In this document: positions 8,952 to 17,340 of the stretch, piece by piece
Layout of the letters: each line of letters begins with the position of its first letter
How positions within the stretch are numbered: position 1 is the first letter of the stretch
Source: Iningainema tapete BLCC-T55
Lineage (GTDB): Bacteria > Cyanobacteriota > Cyanobacteriia > Cyanobacteriales > Nostocaceae
NCBI RefSeq assembly: GCF_014698965.1
Contig: NZ_JACXAE010000107.1
Coordinates: 1 to 64,000 of the forward strand
Direction of reading: 5' to 3'
DNA length: 64,000 bases
Made by a program: the position numbers and the translations under genes
The notes under the pieces: generated by a model
The model's input: the letters and a program-made list of their open reading frames with translations, nothing else
Told to the model about the DNA's origin: nothing
Database searches by the model: none

Positions 8952-10874
8952 GTGTCGTCCAGAACTTTTGAAGATAAGCAGCCCCAACCTCAGGCTTCAT
9001 CAGGCTTTGAATTCCTCAAAGGAGTAGGTCAGGTAGCAGGTGGTACTCTGTTATCCCTCACTATGCTGACTAGTTCCATTGTAGCGGGAGGACTAGTTGG
9101 CTTAGCCGTTAGTTTCCGTAATTTGCCAGATGTAAGACAGCTACGTAACTACTTTCCGTCAGAAACGACTTACATCTACGACATTAAAGGTAAACTTTTA
9201 ACAAGTATTCACGGAGAAGCTAACCGGGAAGTAATAGCCCTAGACAAAATTTCTCCACATTTGAAGCGAGCAGTATTAGCAAGCGAAGATAGCGATTTTT
9301 TCTCTCACCACGGCATTAACCCCAAAGGCGTTGGACGTGCTGTGTTAACCAACTGGACAGCAGGAGGAGTAAGAGAAGGTGGTTCAACCATCACCATGCA
9401 GTTGGTAAAAAATCTCTTTTTGTCTCGGCGACGGGAATTTACCCGTAAGATCGCAGAAGCTGTACTGGCAATTCGTTTAGAACAAATATTGCCCAAAGAC
9501 CAAATTTTGGAAATGTACCTCAACCAAGTTTATTGGGGACATAACAATTATGGTGTACAAACCGCAGCACGCAGTTACTTTAATAAGTCAGCCGAATATT
9601 TAACCTTAGCTGAGTCGGCGATGATGGCGGGTTTAATCCAAGCACCAGAAGAATACAGCCCATTTATTCACATGGATAAGGCAAAATTCCAACAAAAGGA
9701 AGTGTTGGGACGGATGTTGTCTTTGGGCTGGATTACACAGAAAGAGTACGATGATGCCCTCAAGGAAAAAATCAAACTGGGCAAAATTCGCTCTTTCCAA
9801 GGCAGTGCTTTACCTTACGTCACAAATGCGGTAGCCCAGGAAATAGCGAAAAAGTTTGGACGTGAAGCACTGCTTAAAGGTGGGATGCGCGTACAAACTA
9901 CCGTAGATACCAAATTCCAAGCAATGGCAGAACAAACTGTCAAAACTTGGCATGGAAGATTACTAGGACAAGGATTGTACAAAAATCAAATCGCTCTAGT
10001 AGCAATTGATCCTCGTACTCATTATATCAAAGCGCTAGTTGGGGGCGTAGATGCCAAAACTAGTGAATTCAACCGCGCTACCCAAGCCCTGCGTCAGCCA
10101 GGTTCAGCTTTCAAGCCGTTTGTTTACTACGCAGCCTTTGCTAGTGGTAGATATGGACCGTACTCCACAGTTTATGATACTCCAGTACGGTATAGAGATG
10201 GTGACGCTTGGTACTTTCCGAAGAACTATGATGGTAGCTTTGGCGGCGCAATGTCAATTCGCTATGCTCTAGCCCAGTCTCGGAACATTCCCGTCATTAA
10301 GCTTGGTAAAACTGTGGGCATGAATAAAGTTGTGGAAATTTGCCGCACTTTGGGGATCATGAGTCCGATGGAACCTGTAACTTCCTTGCCTTTGGGTGCG
10401 ATCGGCATGACTCCATTGGAAATGGCTAGTGCTTATGCAACATTTGCTAATTACGGTTGGCAGTCTCCGGCAACGGTAATTGTTCGTGTCACCGATAGCA
10501 GTGGCAATGTATTGCTTGACAATACACCTAAACCCCAACAAGTTCTAGATCCTTGGGCTTCAGCAGCAGTTATTGATGTGATGCGAGCGGTAATTACTGA
10601 GGGTACAGGTAAAAATGCCGCAATTGGTCGTCCCGCTGCAGGTAAGACAGGTACAACTTCATCAGAAAAGGATATTTGGTTTGTTGGTACTGTACCACAA
10701 TTGACAACTGCAGTCTGGGTTGGTAGGGACGACAATAAAACCTTAAGTCGAGGTGCGACTGGTGGTGTGATGGTAGCCCCAATCTGGCGCAGTTTTATGA
10801 ACCAAGCCTTAAAGAATGTACCTGTGGAAGACTTTAAGTCTCCAAACAAGTTCCGCCGTCCGAAGTCAAATTAG
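8952..10874 (+). CDS. Class A penicillin-binding protein (PBP1A family)
   Basis: A bifunctional peptidoglycan glycosyltransferase and transpeptidase anchored by one N-terminal membrane segment (about residues 25-55). The glycosyltransferase 51 domain shows the catalytic Glu in SEDSDFF (E112) and GGSTITMQLVKNLF. The transpeptidase domain shows SxxK as SAFK (near residue 385), SRN in AQSRNIPVIK, and KTGTTSSEKDIWFVG (near 565). The 640-residue length is normal. The start is GTG with a GAGGAAG-type ribosome site. Filamentous cyanobacteria usually carry several paralogues, so the precise role (side wall, septum or heterocyst envelope) cannot be told. Confidence 0.95.
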   Translation: MSSRTFEDKQPQPQASSGFEFLKGVGQVAGGTLLSLTMLTSSIVAGGLVGLAVSFRNLPDVRQLRNYFPSETTYIYDIKGKLLTSIHGEANREVIALDKISPHLKRAVLASEDSDFFSHHGINPKGVGRAVLTNWTAGGVREGGSTITMQLVKNLFLSRRREFTRKIAEAVLAIRLEQILPKDQILEMYLNQVYWGHNNYGVQTAARSYFNKSAEYLTLAESAMMAGLIQAPEEYSPFIHMDKAKFQQKEVLGRMLSLGWITQKEYDDALKEKIKLGKIRSFQGSALPYVTNAVAQEIAKKFGREALLKGGMRVQTTVDTKFQAMAEQTVKTWHGRLLGQGLYKNQIALVAIDPRTHYIKALVGGVDAKTSEFNRATQALRQPGSAFKPFVYYAAFASGRYGPYSTVYDTPVRYRDGDAWYFPKNYDGSFGGAMSIRYALAQSRNIPVIKLGKTVGMNKVVEICRTLGIMSPMEPVTSLPLGAIGMTPLEMASAYATFANYGWQSPATVIVRVTDSSGNVLLDNTPKPQQVLDPWASAAVIDVMRAVITEGTGKNAAIGRPAAGKTGTTSSEKDIWFVGTVPQLTTAVWVGRDDNKTLSRGATGGVMVAPIWRSFMNQALKNVPVEDFKSPNKFRRPKSN

Positions 10875-10888
10875 TGTTATCAGTTCCT

Positions 10889-10913
10889 GTAGAGACGCGC
10901 CATGGCGCGTCTT
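10889..10913. repeat. GAGACG-type palindromic repeat
   Basis: GTAGAGACGCGCCATGGCGCGTCT is a palindrome between convergent genes. It is a variant of the GTAGAGACGTTCCGGCGGAACGTCTCTAC family found at 12322, 35213, 35564 and 49991. Confidence 0.75.
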
Positions 10914-11237
10914 TCAAGGTTGTTTTTCTAATTCGCTTTTCATCCTTTCTAGGGTAAGATTCATCTGGTCAAACATCTGTTGAGGAGTAACACCAAACTG
11001 ACTAAGTTGAGTTTTTAGTTGCTGTACTGTCATTTGTGCCATAAAATCTTCTGATAGCTCAAAGCGCTTCATGAAGACGCGATAGCGCTCCATCATGGCG
11101 GACATTTGCTCAATAAACAGCTTTTTGCCCTCGCGGTCAAATTTACCATAACTACTACCAAGCTTGATCAGTGCTTGATAGTCCTCAAATAACTGCTTTG
11201 CTTCGTGCTGAACTATTTCAGAATCAAAGAATCCCAT
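10914..11237 (-). CDS. DUF1825 family cyanobacterial protein
   Basis: A 107-residue soluble, mostly helical protein beginning MGFFDSEIVQHEAKQLFEDY. Its length and charged helical pattern match the DUF1825 family, which is nearly universal in cyanobacteria. No enzymatic motif is visible and the function is unknown. It converges on the penicillin-binding protein gene with a palindromic repeat between them. Confidence 0.88.
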   Translation of the reverse strand: MGFFDSEIVQHEAKQLFEDYQALIKLGSSYGKFDREGKKLFIEQMSAMMERYRVFMKRFELSEDFMAQMTVQQLKTQLSQFGVTPQQMFDQMNLTLERMKSELEKQP

Positions 11238-11416
11238 ATCGCTTATATTTAACTGAGCGGTAAAGCTCAGCAGATCTCATTTAATATCACACTTTTATCA
11301 TTAGCCTTATTCTAGTTTAGGTAACTCTTGAGGCAAACTAGCTTCTCTTAGAGTACGGTTGATTACCAAATTTCCACACTTGACGGGAAACAAATTATAA
11401 TAATAGTAAATTTTTT

Positions 11417-11794
11417 ATGAATATGTTTAATCAACGAAAAAGCCGAAGCGTTGCGGCAATTTTAGCTTTTTCTGGTACGCTGACAATTTCCGGTTTACAC
11501 AAATTTTATCTCGGCCAGCCACTGTGGGGTCTAGTTTACGTACTGCTTTCTTGGACTCCCATTCCCAAAGTAGCTAGCGCTATTGAAGGAGTTTGGTATT
11601 TAGCTCAAGACGAACAAGCTTTTGATCGCAATTTTAACATGGGCAAAACAGCTACCAGAACCGTACAACCAGCCGCACAGGTGAGTACTATTGCGGAAGC
11701 TTTACGCGAGTTAGATGCTTTACGTCAGGATGGACTAATTACTGAGTATGAATTTGAACAAAAGCGACGCCATTTACTAGACCAAATTTCTTGA
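11417..11794 (+). CDS. TM2-domain membrane protein with SHOCT-like tail
   Basis: A 125-residue protein. Residues about 10-55 match a TM2 domain: FSGTLTISGLHKFYLGQPLWG, a membrane hairpin with the G-x-H-x-FYLG core. The last 30 residues (ALRELDALRQDGLITEYEFE) have the SHOCT pattern of L-x-x-L-x-x-G-x-IT-x-x-EF. TM2/SHOCT proteins are membrane proteins of unknown role. The stop is 10 bases from the next start, so both are probably co-transcribed. Confidence 0.85.
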   Translation: MNMFNQRKSRSVAAILAFSGTLTISGLHKFYLGQPLWGLVYVLLSWTPIPKVASAIEGVWYLAQDEQAFDRNFNMGKTATRTVQPAAQVSTIAEALRELDALRQDGLITEYEFEQKRRHLLDQIS

Positions 11795-11804
11795 GTAAGC
11801 ACAA

Positions 11805-12320
11805 ATGTTAAATTCTAGGTGGCACAAATTGCGCTCTAAGCTTCTCAATGACCCCTATTACCGACTACAATCTAGGGAAGAAATTGTCATGGCGGCGCAA
11901 TTAGGTATTCAAATTGATGCTAACAACGCGACTGTAGATGATTGGTTGCGTTTACCTGGTTTATCAATTCACCAAGCACGGCTTTTGGTAGAACTTGCTC
12001 ATACAGGGGTAAGGTTTTACTGCATAGAAGATGTGGCAGCTGCTTTGGGTATGCCAGTACAAAGGTTAGAGCCAGTAACTCCGATTCTCAATTTTAGTTA
12101 TTACGATGAAGCAGTTTTAAATTCTAGCCATGTTGTCAACCCTAACACGGCAACAGTTGAAAGTTTAGTAAAAGTGCCGTTTATTGATTTGTCCCTGGCA
12201 CAAGCAGTGGTGGAAAATCGTTTGTCAGCAGGAACATACCGTAATTTGGTTGATTTTCAGCGTCGTCTCAATTTATCAGGTGATGCGATCGCCCAATTAA
12301 TGTATTATCTACGATTCTAA
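11805..12320 (+). CDS. Helix-hairpin-helix (ComEA-like) protein
   Basis: A 171-residue protein with two helix-hairpin-helix-like units. The first, at about residues 38-70, includes IDANNATVDDWLRLPGLS. The second, at about 110-165, includes VNPNTATVESLVKVPFIDLS. The N-x-AT-x-x-x-L-x-x-(L/V)P pattern is that of ComEA-type DNA-binding units. There is no signal peptide or membrane anchor, unlike true ComEA, so a role in DNA uptake is not supported. Cyanobacteria have a conserved soluble family of this kind with unknown function. It is probably in one transcript with the TM2 gene. Confidence 0.82.
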   Translation: MLNSRWHKLRSKLLNDPYYRLQSREEIVMAAQLGIQIDANNATVDDWLRLPGLSIHQARLLVELAHTGVRFYCIEDVAAALGMPVQRLEPVTPILNFSYYDEAVLNSSHVVNPNTATVESLVKVPFIDLSLAQAVVENRLSAGTYRNLVDFQRRLNLSGDAIAQLMYYLRF

Positions 12321-12321
12321 C

Positions 12322-12350
12322 GTAGAGACGTTCCGGCGGAACGTCTCTAC
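12322..12350. repeat. GTAGAGACGTTCCGGCGGAACGTCTCTAC repeat family member
   Basis: A 29-base palindrome with GTAGAGACGTTCC paired to GGAACGTCTCTAC. It lies between convergent genes directly after the HhH gene stop. Family members also occur at 35213, 35564 and, in tandem, at 49991-50044. Confidence 0.85.
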
Positions 12351-12354
12351 AATT

Positions 12355-12972
12355 TTAAATCAAACCGATGCGTTCAAGGGGCCAAAAACGAAATACCGCC
12401 CTACCAATAATGTTTTTTCTCGGTAAAAAACCCCAGTAACGAGAATCGTTACTATCATTACGATTATCTCCCAAAACAAAAAATTCATCGTTGGGAACTA
12501 CCCTTGAGCGCATGGGTAATTCTGGTGGTTCCGCAATATAGTCTTCTTGCAGGGGTTGACCGTTGAGGTAAACTTTACCATTAGCAATGCTCACTACATC
12601 TTTGGGTTTGCCAATCACGCGCTTAATAAAGGCTTGGTCTTTGTGATATCCTCGGCGTTGTAGTTCGGTTGGTGGCTGAAACACAACGATATCGCCTAAT
12701 TGTGGGGGGTGAATAAGGTAGGAGATTTTTTCCACTACTAAGCGATCGCCTGTATGTAATGTTGGTAACATTGAATCTGATGGAATGAAGCGGGGTTCAG
12801 CCACAAAAGTCCGAATAAACAGCGCTAGGCATAAGGCGATCACAATTAAAATGAGATTTTCTCGTACACTACGCTGCCATTGCTGCGACGACACAGAAGC
12901 TTTTTTGACATTAGTTGGCTGCGGAAGCGACGACACAGAAGCTTCTTTTGCATCACGTTGCGGAGGATTCAT
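12355..12972 (-). CDS. lepB: Signal peptidase I
   Basis: Cleaves Sec and Tat signal peptides on the outer face of the membrane. The start is set at the ATG at 12972; the frame is open to a TTG at 13002. The N-terminal cytoplasmic tail (about 40 residues) is followed by a membrane segment (about 39-57), the catalytic serine S67 in PSDSMLPTL, the general-base lysine K117 in FIKRVIG, and the GDNRNDSNDSR box. The tail contains a duplicated A-S-V-S-S motif encoded by an 18-base direct repeat (12885-12902 and 12927-12944). Cyanobacteria usually have two lepB copies. Confidence 0.96.
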   Translation of the reverse strand: MNPPQRDAKEASVSSLPQPTNVKKASVSSQQWQRSVRENLILIVIALCLALFIRTFVAEPRFIPSDSMLPTLHTGDRLVVEKISYLIHPPQLGDIVVFQPPTELQRRGYHKDQAFIKRVIGKPKDVVSIANGKVYLNGQPLQEDYIAEPPELPMRSRVVPNDEFFVLGDNRNDSNDSRYWGFLPRKNIIGRAVFRFWPLERIGLI

Positions 12973-13171
12973 ATAAGTTTTCAAGCAATTTAGATGAGAC
13001 AAAGTCCTTTTATTGTGACTTTAAAAGTACACCAACCGCCCCTTCGGGTTCGTCAAAAGTCAAAAGTCAAAAGTCAAAAGTATTATATATGGCTTTTTCC
13101 TAGTAAAAATACGCATTTTTCCGCTTTGCGAGAACTAGTAGTAACGTAAAAATAGTTTACTACTAACAATC

Positions 13172-15073
13172 ATGCAACCAACATCCTCATTACCACCGCT
13201 AATTGAGCGTGAAATTCTTTTTGGCAATCCAGAAAGAATTAGTCCAAAACTGTCGCCAGATGGTAAGTACTTGGCTTATATTGCTCCCGATGAGCAAAAT
13301 GTTCTACAAGTGTGGCTCCGAACTGTGGGACAACAAGATGATCGTATACTAACTGCCGATAAAAAGCGTGGTATCCATATTTTCTTCTGGACTTACAACG
13401 TTGATCAACTAGTTTACATGCAAGACTCGGATGGGGATGAGAACTTTCACCTGTATTTGGTTACTATTCACCATTCCCAAACTGAGCCGGGAAAAGAGAT
13501 TGTGCGTGATTTAACGCCGTTTCAAGGTGTAAAAGCCAATCCTGTAGAACTTGATCCCAAATTTCCCGATCAACTACTAGTGGAGATGAATCTCAAAGAT
13601 CCCCAAAAGAGCGACGTTTACCGAGTTAACCTCAGAAATGGTGCAGTTGAATTTGATACCGACAACCCAGGTAATATTGTCAGTTGGCAAGCTGATGCAA
13701 CATTTATTATCCGGGCTGCAACAGCTACTACACCTGATGGCGGTTCTGATCTTTTATACAAGGAAAACGATCAAGCGTGGGAAGTTTTGCGCCACTGGGG
13801 ACCAAATGAGGAAGGCGCTTCAATTATCTTTAGTGCTGATGGCAAAAAACTCTATATTGAGGGCAATCATGATGCCAACGCCATGCGTCTATTAGCTTTG
13901 GACTTAGCTACCCGTCAGGAAACAGTTATAGCTGAGGATGAGCAATATGATGTTGGGATTGTGATGGTTCAGCCAATTACACGAGTAATCCAAGCGGTTT
14001 CCTTTAACAAGGATAGACAAGAATGGCGAATACTAGATCAAAGTATCGCGGCTGATTTTGAGGCGATCGCTCTTGTACGTCCTGGGGAGTTCATGATTGT
14101 TAGTCGTGATTTAGAAGATCTTAACTGGCTAATTGCTTACACAACCGACAATGGACCAGTTTACTACTACGCTTACAATCGCGAATCCAAAACCAGCACT
14201 TTCTTATTCAGCAATCAACCTAAACTCGAAGGATTACAACTTGCCTCAATGCAACCTATATGCTATAATGCGCGGGATGGTTTAGAAATACACGGATATT
14301 TAACAAAACCAGTAGGAATTCCCGCTCAAAACTTGCCAACAGTGCTGCTAGTTCATGGTGGTCCTTGGGTCAGAGACACTTGGGGTTATGATTCGGTAGT
14401 TCAATGGTTGGCTAACAGAGGTTACGCCGTTTTGCAAGTCAATTATCGCGGTTCTACTGGCTACGGTAAAGCATTCCTTAACGCCGGAAATCGTGAATGG
14501 GCTGGAAAAATGCACGATGACTTGATTGATGGAGTTAACTGGTTGGTGGCACAAGGCATTGCTGACCCGAAAAAGATTGCGATTATGGGTGGTTCTTATG
14601 GTGGTTATGCTACTTTAGTAGGATTGACATTTACTCCAGAAGTGTTTGCTGCTGGTGTAGATATTGTTGGTCCTAGTAGCCTAATTACACTAATAGAAAC
14701 TATCCCACCTTATTGGGAACCACTCAGAGCAATGTTATACCATCGAGTGGGGAACTTGGAAACAGAAGAAGAGTTTTTGAAATCGCGATCGCCACTATTT
14801 TTCATTGACAGGATTCAAAAACCATTGCTAATTGGTCAAGGTGCTAACGATCCCAGGGTAAAACAAGCAGAAAGCGACCAAATTGTTAATGCAATGCGTC
14901 AACGCAACTTACCAGTAGAATACGTCCTTTACCCCGATGAAGGACACGGTTTTGCTCGACCTGAAAATCGTCTCCACTTCTTTGCTATCACTGAGGAGTT
15001 TTTAGCTAAATACTTAGGTGGTAGATTTGAACCGATGGGAGATATTCCCGGTCATTCAGGTGTGATTAGGTGA
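13172..15073 (+). CDS. S9 family prolyl-oligopeptidase-like peptidase
   Basis: A 633-residue serine peptidase of the acylaminoacyl-peptidase/dipeptidyl-peptidase type. The N-terminal two-thirds is a beta-propeller (NPERISPKLSPDGKYLAYIA marks the first blade). The C-terminal alpha/beta hydrolase has the nucleophile S475 in GGSYGGY, D560 in GANDPR and H592 in DEGHGF. There is no signal peptide, so it is probably cytosolic and degrades oligopeptides. It stands alone with two hairpins after it. A stretch of GTCAAAA heptamers lies upstream at about 13053-13080. Confidence 0.93.
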   Translation: MQPTSSLPPLIEREILFGNPERISPKLSPDGKYLAYIAPDEQNVLQVWLRTVGQQDDRILTADKKRGIHIFFWTYNVDQLVYMQDSDGDENFHLYLVTIHHSQTEPGKEIVRDLTPFQGVKANPVELDPKFPDQLLVEMNLKDPQKSDVYRVNLRNGAVEFDTDNPGNIVSWQADATFIIRAATATTPDGGSDLLYKENDQAWEVLRHWGPNEEGASIIFSADGKKLYIEGNHDANAMRLLALDLATRQETVIAEDEQYDVGIVMVQPITRVIQAVSFNKDRQEWRILDQSIAADFEAIALVRPGEFMIVSRDLEDLNWLIAYTTDNGPVYYYAYNRESKTSTFLFSNQPKLEGLQLASMQPICYNARDGLEIHGYLTKPVGIPAQNLPTVLLVHGGPWVRDTWGYDSVVQWLANRGYAVLQVNYRGSTGYGKAFLNAGNREWAGKMHDDLIDGVNWLVAQGIADPKKIAIMGGSYGGYATLVGLTFTPEVFAAGVDIVGPSSLITLIETIPPYWEPLRAMLYHRVGNLETEEEFLKSRSPLFFIDRIQKPLLIGQGANDPRVKQAESDQIVNAMRQRNLPVEYVLYPDEGHGFARPENRLHFFAITEEFLAKYLGGRFEPMGDIPGHSGVIR

Positions 15074-15088
15074 GTCATAGATTCCATA

Positions 15089-15120
15089 GATCCCCGACTT
15101 CGTAAAAGTTGTCGGGGATC
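15089..15120. repeat. GATCCCCGAC/GTCGGGGATC hairpin repeat
   Basis: GATCCCCGACTTCGTAAAAG followed by TTGTCGGGGATC. The arms GATCCCCGAC and GTCGGGGATC pair perfectly. It sits 16 bases after the S9 peptidase stop and may help end its transcript. Its exact reverse complement forms the 3' end of the gene at 47843-49171 (bases 49137-49168), and a decayed copy lies at about 40369-40396. Confidence 0.8.
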
Positions 15121-15157
15121 TTGAGAATTAAAAAAACTATCAACTGAACAAAACTAA

Positions 15158-15191
15158 AGGAGATCTACCCTATTGATTGGGTAGATCTCCT
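15158..15191 (+). terminator. Strong hairpin, likely rho-independent terminator
   Basis: AGGAGATCTACCC, an 8-base loop, then GGGTAGATCTCCT, a perfect 13-pair stem followed by ACTTTTATTT. It probably ends transcription from the S9 peptidase gene. The T-run is imperfect. Confidence 0.75.
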
Positions 15192-15358
15192 ACTTTTATT
15201 TCCCGATAAGTTTTTATAGGCTGAGAGCAGAATTTAACATTATTGCTAACAGATTTTAGGCATCTTTAATTTCAAATCGTCCGGCTTAAGAAATCAGAAA
15301 AAAACCTGAATAAGTTGGCGGAAATTCTTCAATAGCGGTAGTAATCAGGGAAAATCTT

Positions 15359-15622
15359 ATGCAGTTAGCAGAAATCATTCAAGATTCGTTGGACTTAGCT
15401 TGGTGGGTAGAAATTGTCACAGAAAAGCCTCGGTGTAGCTATTATTTTGGTCCTTTTGAACATGCTAAGTTAGCCGATATTGCTCAAGCTGGCTACATAG
15501 AGGATTTAGCACAAGAGGGAGCCGAAGGAATTGCTGTTCACATTAAGTGGTACAAGCCAAATTACTTAACTGCTTGTGAAGATGAATTGGTAGAGAGCAT
15601 ACAATTAACTGAACTGTGTTGA
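15359..15622 (+). CDS. DUF1816 domain protein
   Basis: An 87-residue protein with the DUF1816 pattern: LDLAWWVEIVTEKPRCSYYFGPF, an A-x-x-AQ-x-GYIEDL-x-x-E segment, then a KW-x-KP-x-x-LT end. The family is cyanobacterial and distantly related to the CpcD-like domain of phycobilisome linkers; its function is unknown. The pattern of aromatic residues and the length match well. It converges on the desaturase gene with only 4 bases between the stops. Confidence 0.85.
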   Translation: MQLAEIIQDSLDLAWWVEIVTEKPRCSYYFGPFEHAKLADIAQAGYIEDLAQEGAEGIAVHIKWYKPNYLTACEDELVESIQLTELC

Positions 15623-15626
15623 AATA

Positions 15627-16379
15627 TTAGAACTCGCTTGCTTGAGACTTATGCTCATAATTCGCATCTTCTGTACCAAGCAGCTTGTCCCAAAATGTGA
15701 AGTACAATCCGTAATGAACCATATAATTACGATGATGTATTAAATGATGCATAGAACCGATGAACCACCTTCCTAGCCAGTGGGGGGTAGATGACGAGGG
15801 AAATACCTCAAATCCAAGATGAGTCACCACTGCCCATACTGTCATGGTTATAAGTAAAACAACCAAGGTGATGAAATGGAGCGGAACGATGAAGATTACA
15901 CCTACAAAGAAAAGTGCTTGTAAGATTGTCTCCGGCAAGTCGAACGCGAAGGAACTCCAAGGTGTTGGCTTTCCTGAACTGTGGTGTCCATGATGCATCC
16001 ACGTAAAAATCATCGGGTGGTGAAACATCCGATGGATAAAGTAAAAGTACGTATCCTGAAGAAAGAGCACCGCAACAAAGCTAACTCCTAAATACCAAAA
16101 TCCATACTTATGTAGGTCAGTGTAGATAAGTGTTACTTCTAAACCGTACTCTATTATGAGTGCTGCACAAAGAGCAAAAACCACTGCCGAGAGAACTGAT
16201 AGTTCGATATCCTTTTGAACGGAAGAACTATTCGGCGGCTTTAGAGAAAAACTTTGGTAGGCGGGCATTTTCAGAACTGAATAGAAAAGCAAGTATGCTC
16301 CCCCAGCAATAAGAAAGTAACGGACAAGAATAATACTGAAGAAGAGAAACCAAGAGAACCAGAATGAGTGGTTAGTCAA
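15627..16379 (-). CDS. Sterol desaturase/fatty acid hydroxylase family membrane protein
   Basis: A 250-residue integral membrane di-iron enzyme. The histidine clusters are HRMFHH, HHGHHSS and, near the C-terminus, HHLIHHRNY, as in the fatty acid hydroxylase superfamily. Hydrophobic segments near residues 8-35, 60-80, 90-110 and 160-190 suggest four or more membrane spans. The start is a TTG at 16379, supported by AAGGAGGA eight bases upstream; the next Met is at residue 38, inside the first hydrophobic region. The substrate cannot be told; lipid, carotenoid or hopanoid hydroxylation are all possible. Confidence 0.88.
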   Translation of the reverse strand: MTNHSFWFSWFLFFSIILVRYFLIAGGAYLLFYSVLKMPAYQSFSLKPPNSSSVQKDIELSVLSAVVFALCAALIIEYGLEVTLIYTDLHKYGFWYLGVSFVAVLFLQDTYFYFIHRMFHHPMIFTWMHHGHHSSGKPTPWSSFAFDLPETILQALFFVGVIFIVPLHFITLVVLLITMTVWAVVTHLGFEVFPSSSTPHWLGRWFIGSMHHLIHHRNYMVHYGLYFTFWDKLLGTEDANYEHKSQASEF

Positions 16380-16530
16380 TTTAGATTTTCCTCCTTGTAT
16401 CAGTTATCAGTTCTGAGAATATCTTATCCAAAATCAGTGATTTATTATCTCCATCACAAATTTGTAAGTTTGACAATGAGGTAGCAGCCGCAAAACGTTG
16501 GATTAATCGACATATTGACAGTTACAAAAA

Positions 16531-16565
16531 TACGGTAGAGCAGTTTCGTACTCTACCGTAATCTT
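16531..16565 (-). terminator. Hairpin, probable terminator of the Hsp70 operon
   Basis: TACGGTAGAG and CTCTACCGTA form a perfect 10-pair stem with a 10-base loop. On the minus strand it is followed by TTTTTG, and on the plus strand by ATCTTATTTTTG, so it could work in both directions. It lies downstream of the Hsp70-GrpE operon and its DUF2690-like remnant. Confidence 0.7.
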
Positions 16566-16671
16566 ATTTTTGATTTGAGATTGTAACGCCAGATAAACTT
16601 GGATTATATCCAAATAATTATCTGCGTCTTGAACGCTTTGAGGTTACGCCTTAAGGCTCTAATTCTCAGGA

Positions 16672-16860
16672 TTAGCGCCAATCTGTGCAATTTGATTGGC
16701 AAGTGTTGGAGTAGCGTAGTTCTACTTTGCCAATCACCACACCGTAGCGATCCTTCATGTCAGCAGAGCCACCTGTGACTGTATAGGCATCCCCACTACA
16801 GCCTTGTTGTTGAGGCGAATTATCTAATTTAAAACTAAGATATAGTGAAAAGGAAGTAGC
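16672..16860 (-). pseudogene. Remnant of a DUF2690-like secreted protein
   Basis: Directly after the TAA of the GrpE gene, and in the same frame, 62 codons stay open to a TAA. The encoded segment includes GCSGDAYTVTGG and GKVELRYSNTCQSNCTDWR, the conserved core and end of DUF2690 (YjfA-like) proteins, with the expected cysteines. There is no ATG, GTG or TTG before the core and no signal peptide, so it is most likely a 3' fragment. Stop-codon readthrough would fuse it to GrpE, but nothing supports that. The family call is from pattern memory. Confidence 0.6.
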
Positions 16861-17340
16861 TTAATCTGATTGAGAAGTAATTACCTCAGTTGGTCGCAGG
16901 ACTTTATCACCTAAACGAAAACCTTGACGGACAATTTTAGTAATTGTTTGATCTGCCACGTCAGTTCGGACTTCTCGATCAACAACACGGCATAAATTGA
17001 AATCTGGTTGAGTGTCCTCTATTTCTATTGGAATTACTTGGCGCTTTTCTAGTACACTAAGGAATTTGCGATGTACTGCAGCTATAGACTTGGGTAAGCG
17101 CTGAATAAATTCTGGACTAGGATTGGGATTGTTTTCTAGGTAAGTCATTAAGCCGTATAGTGCATCCCCAACTTCTAATATTTCTAAAAATAAATCTTCT
17201 AAAGATGCCTCTGACTGGGTTTGCTCTTCTCGCAGAGACTGTTGAAGTAAAACATTTTGTTTTTGAAATGAACTAATTTGTTGTACGAGTAAATCGCGCA
17301 ACTCAGAGCTGATAATGTAGGTTTGGGATACGTTAGACAT
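16861..17340 (-). CDS. GrpE-type nucleotide exchange factor of the Hsp70 operon
   Basis: A 159-residue protein with an N-terminal coiled-coil (about residues 8-55), a helical middle, and a GrpE beta-domain ending in VRQGFRLGDKVLRPTEVI, matching the GrpE consensus GF-x-x-x-x-x-(V/L)LRPA-x-V. It is shorter than housekeeping GrpE (about 200-240 residues). It would exchange ADP for ATP on the Hsp70 encoded four genes upstream. It overlaps the preceding J-like gene by 8 bases. A separate housekeeping grpE is expected elsewhere in the genome. Confidence 0.88.
   Translation of the reverse strand: MSNVSQTYIISSELRDLLVQQISSFQKQNVLLQQSLREEQTQSEASLEDLFLEILEVGDALYGLMTYLENNPNPSPEFIQRLPKSIAAVHRKFLSVLEKRQVIPIEIEDTQPDFNLCRVVDREVRTDVADQTITKIVRQGFRLGDKVLRPTEVITSQSD

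Noticed and set aside
13053-13083. GTCAAAA heptamers as a possible CRISPR or iteron array
   Set aside because: Four direct seven-base repeats with no spacers; a short tandem repeat of the kind common in cyanobacteria.
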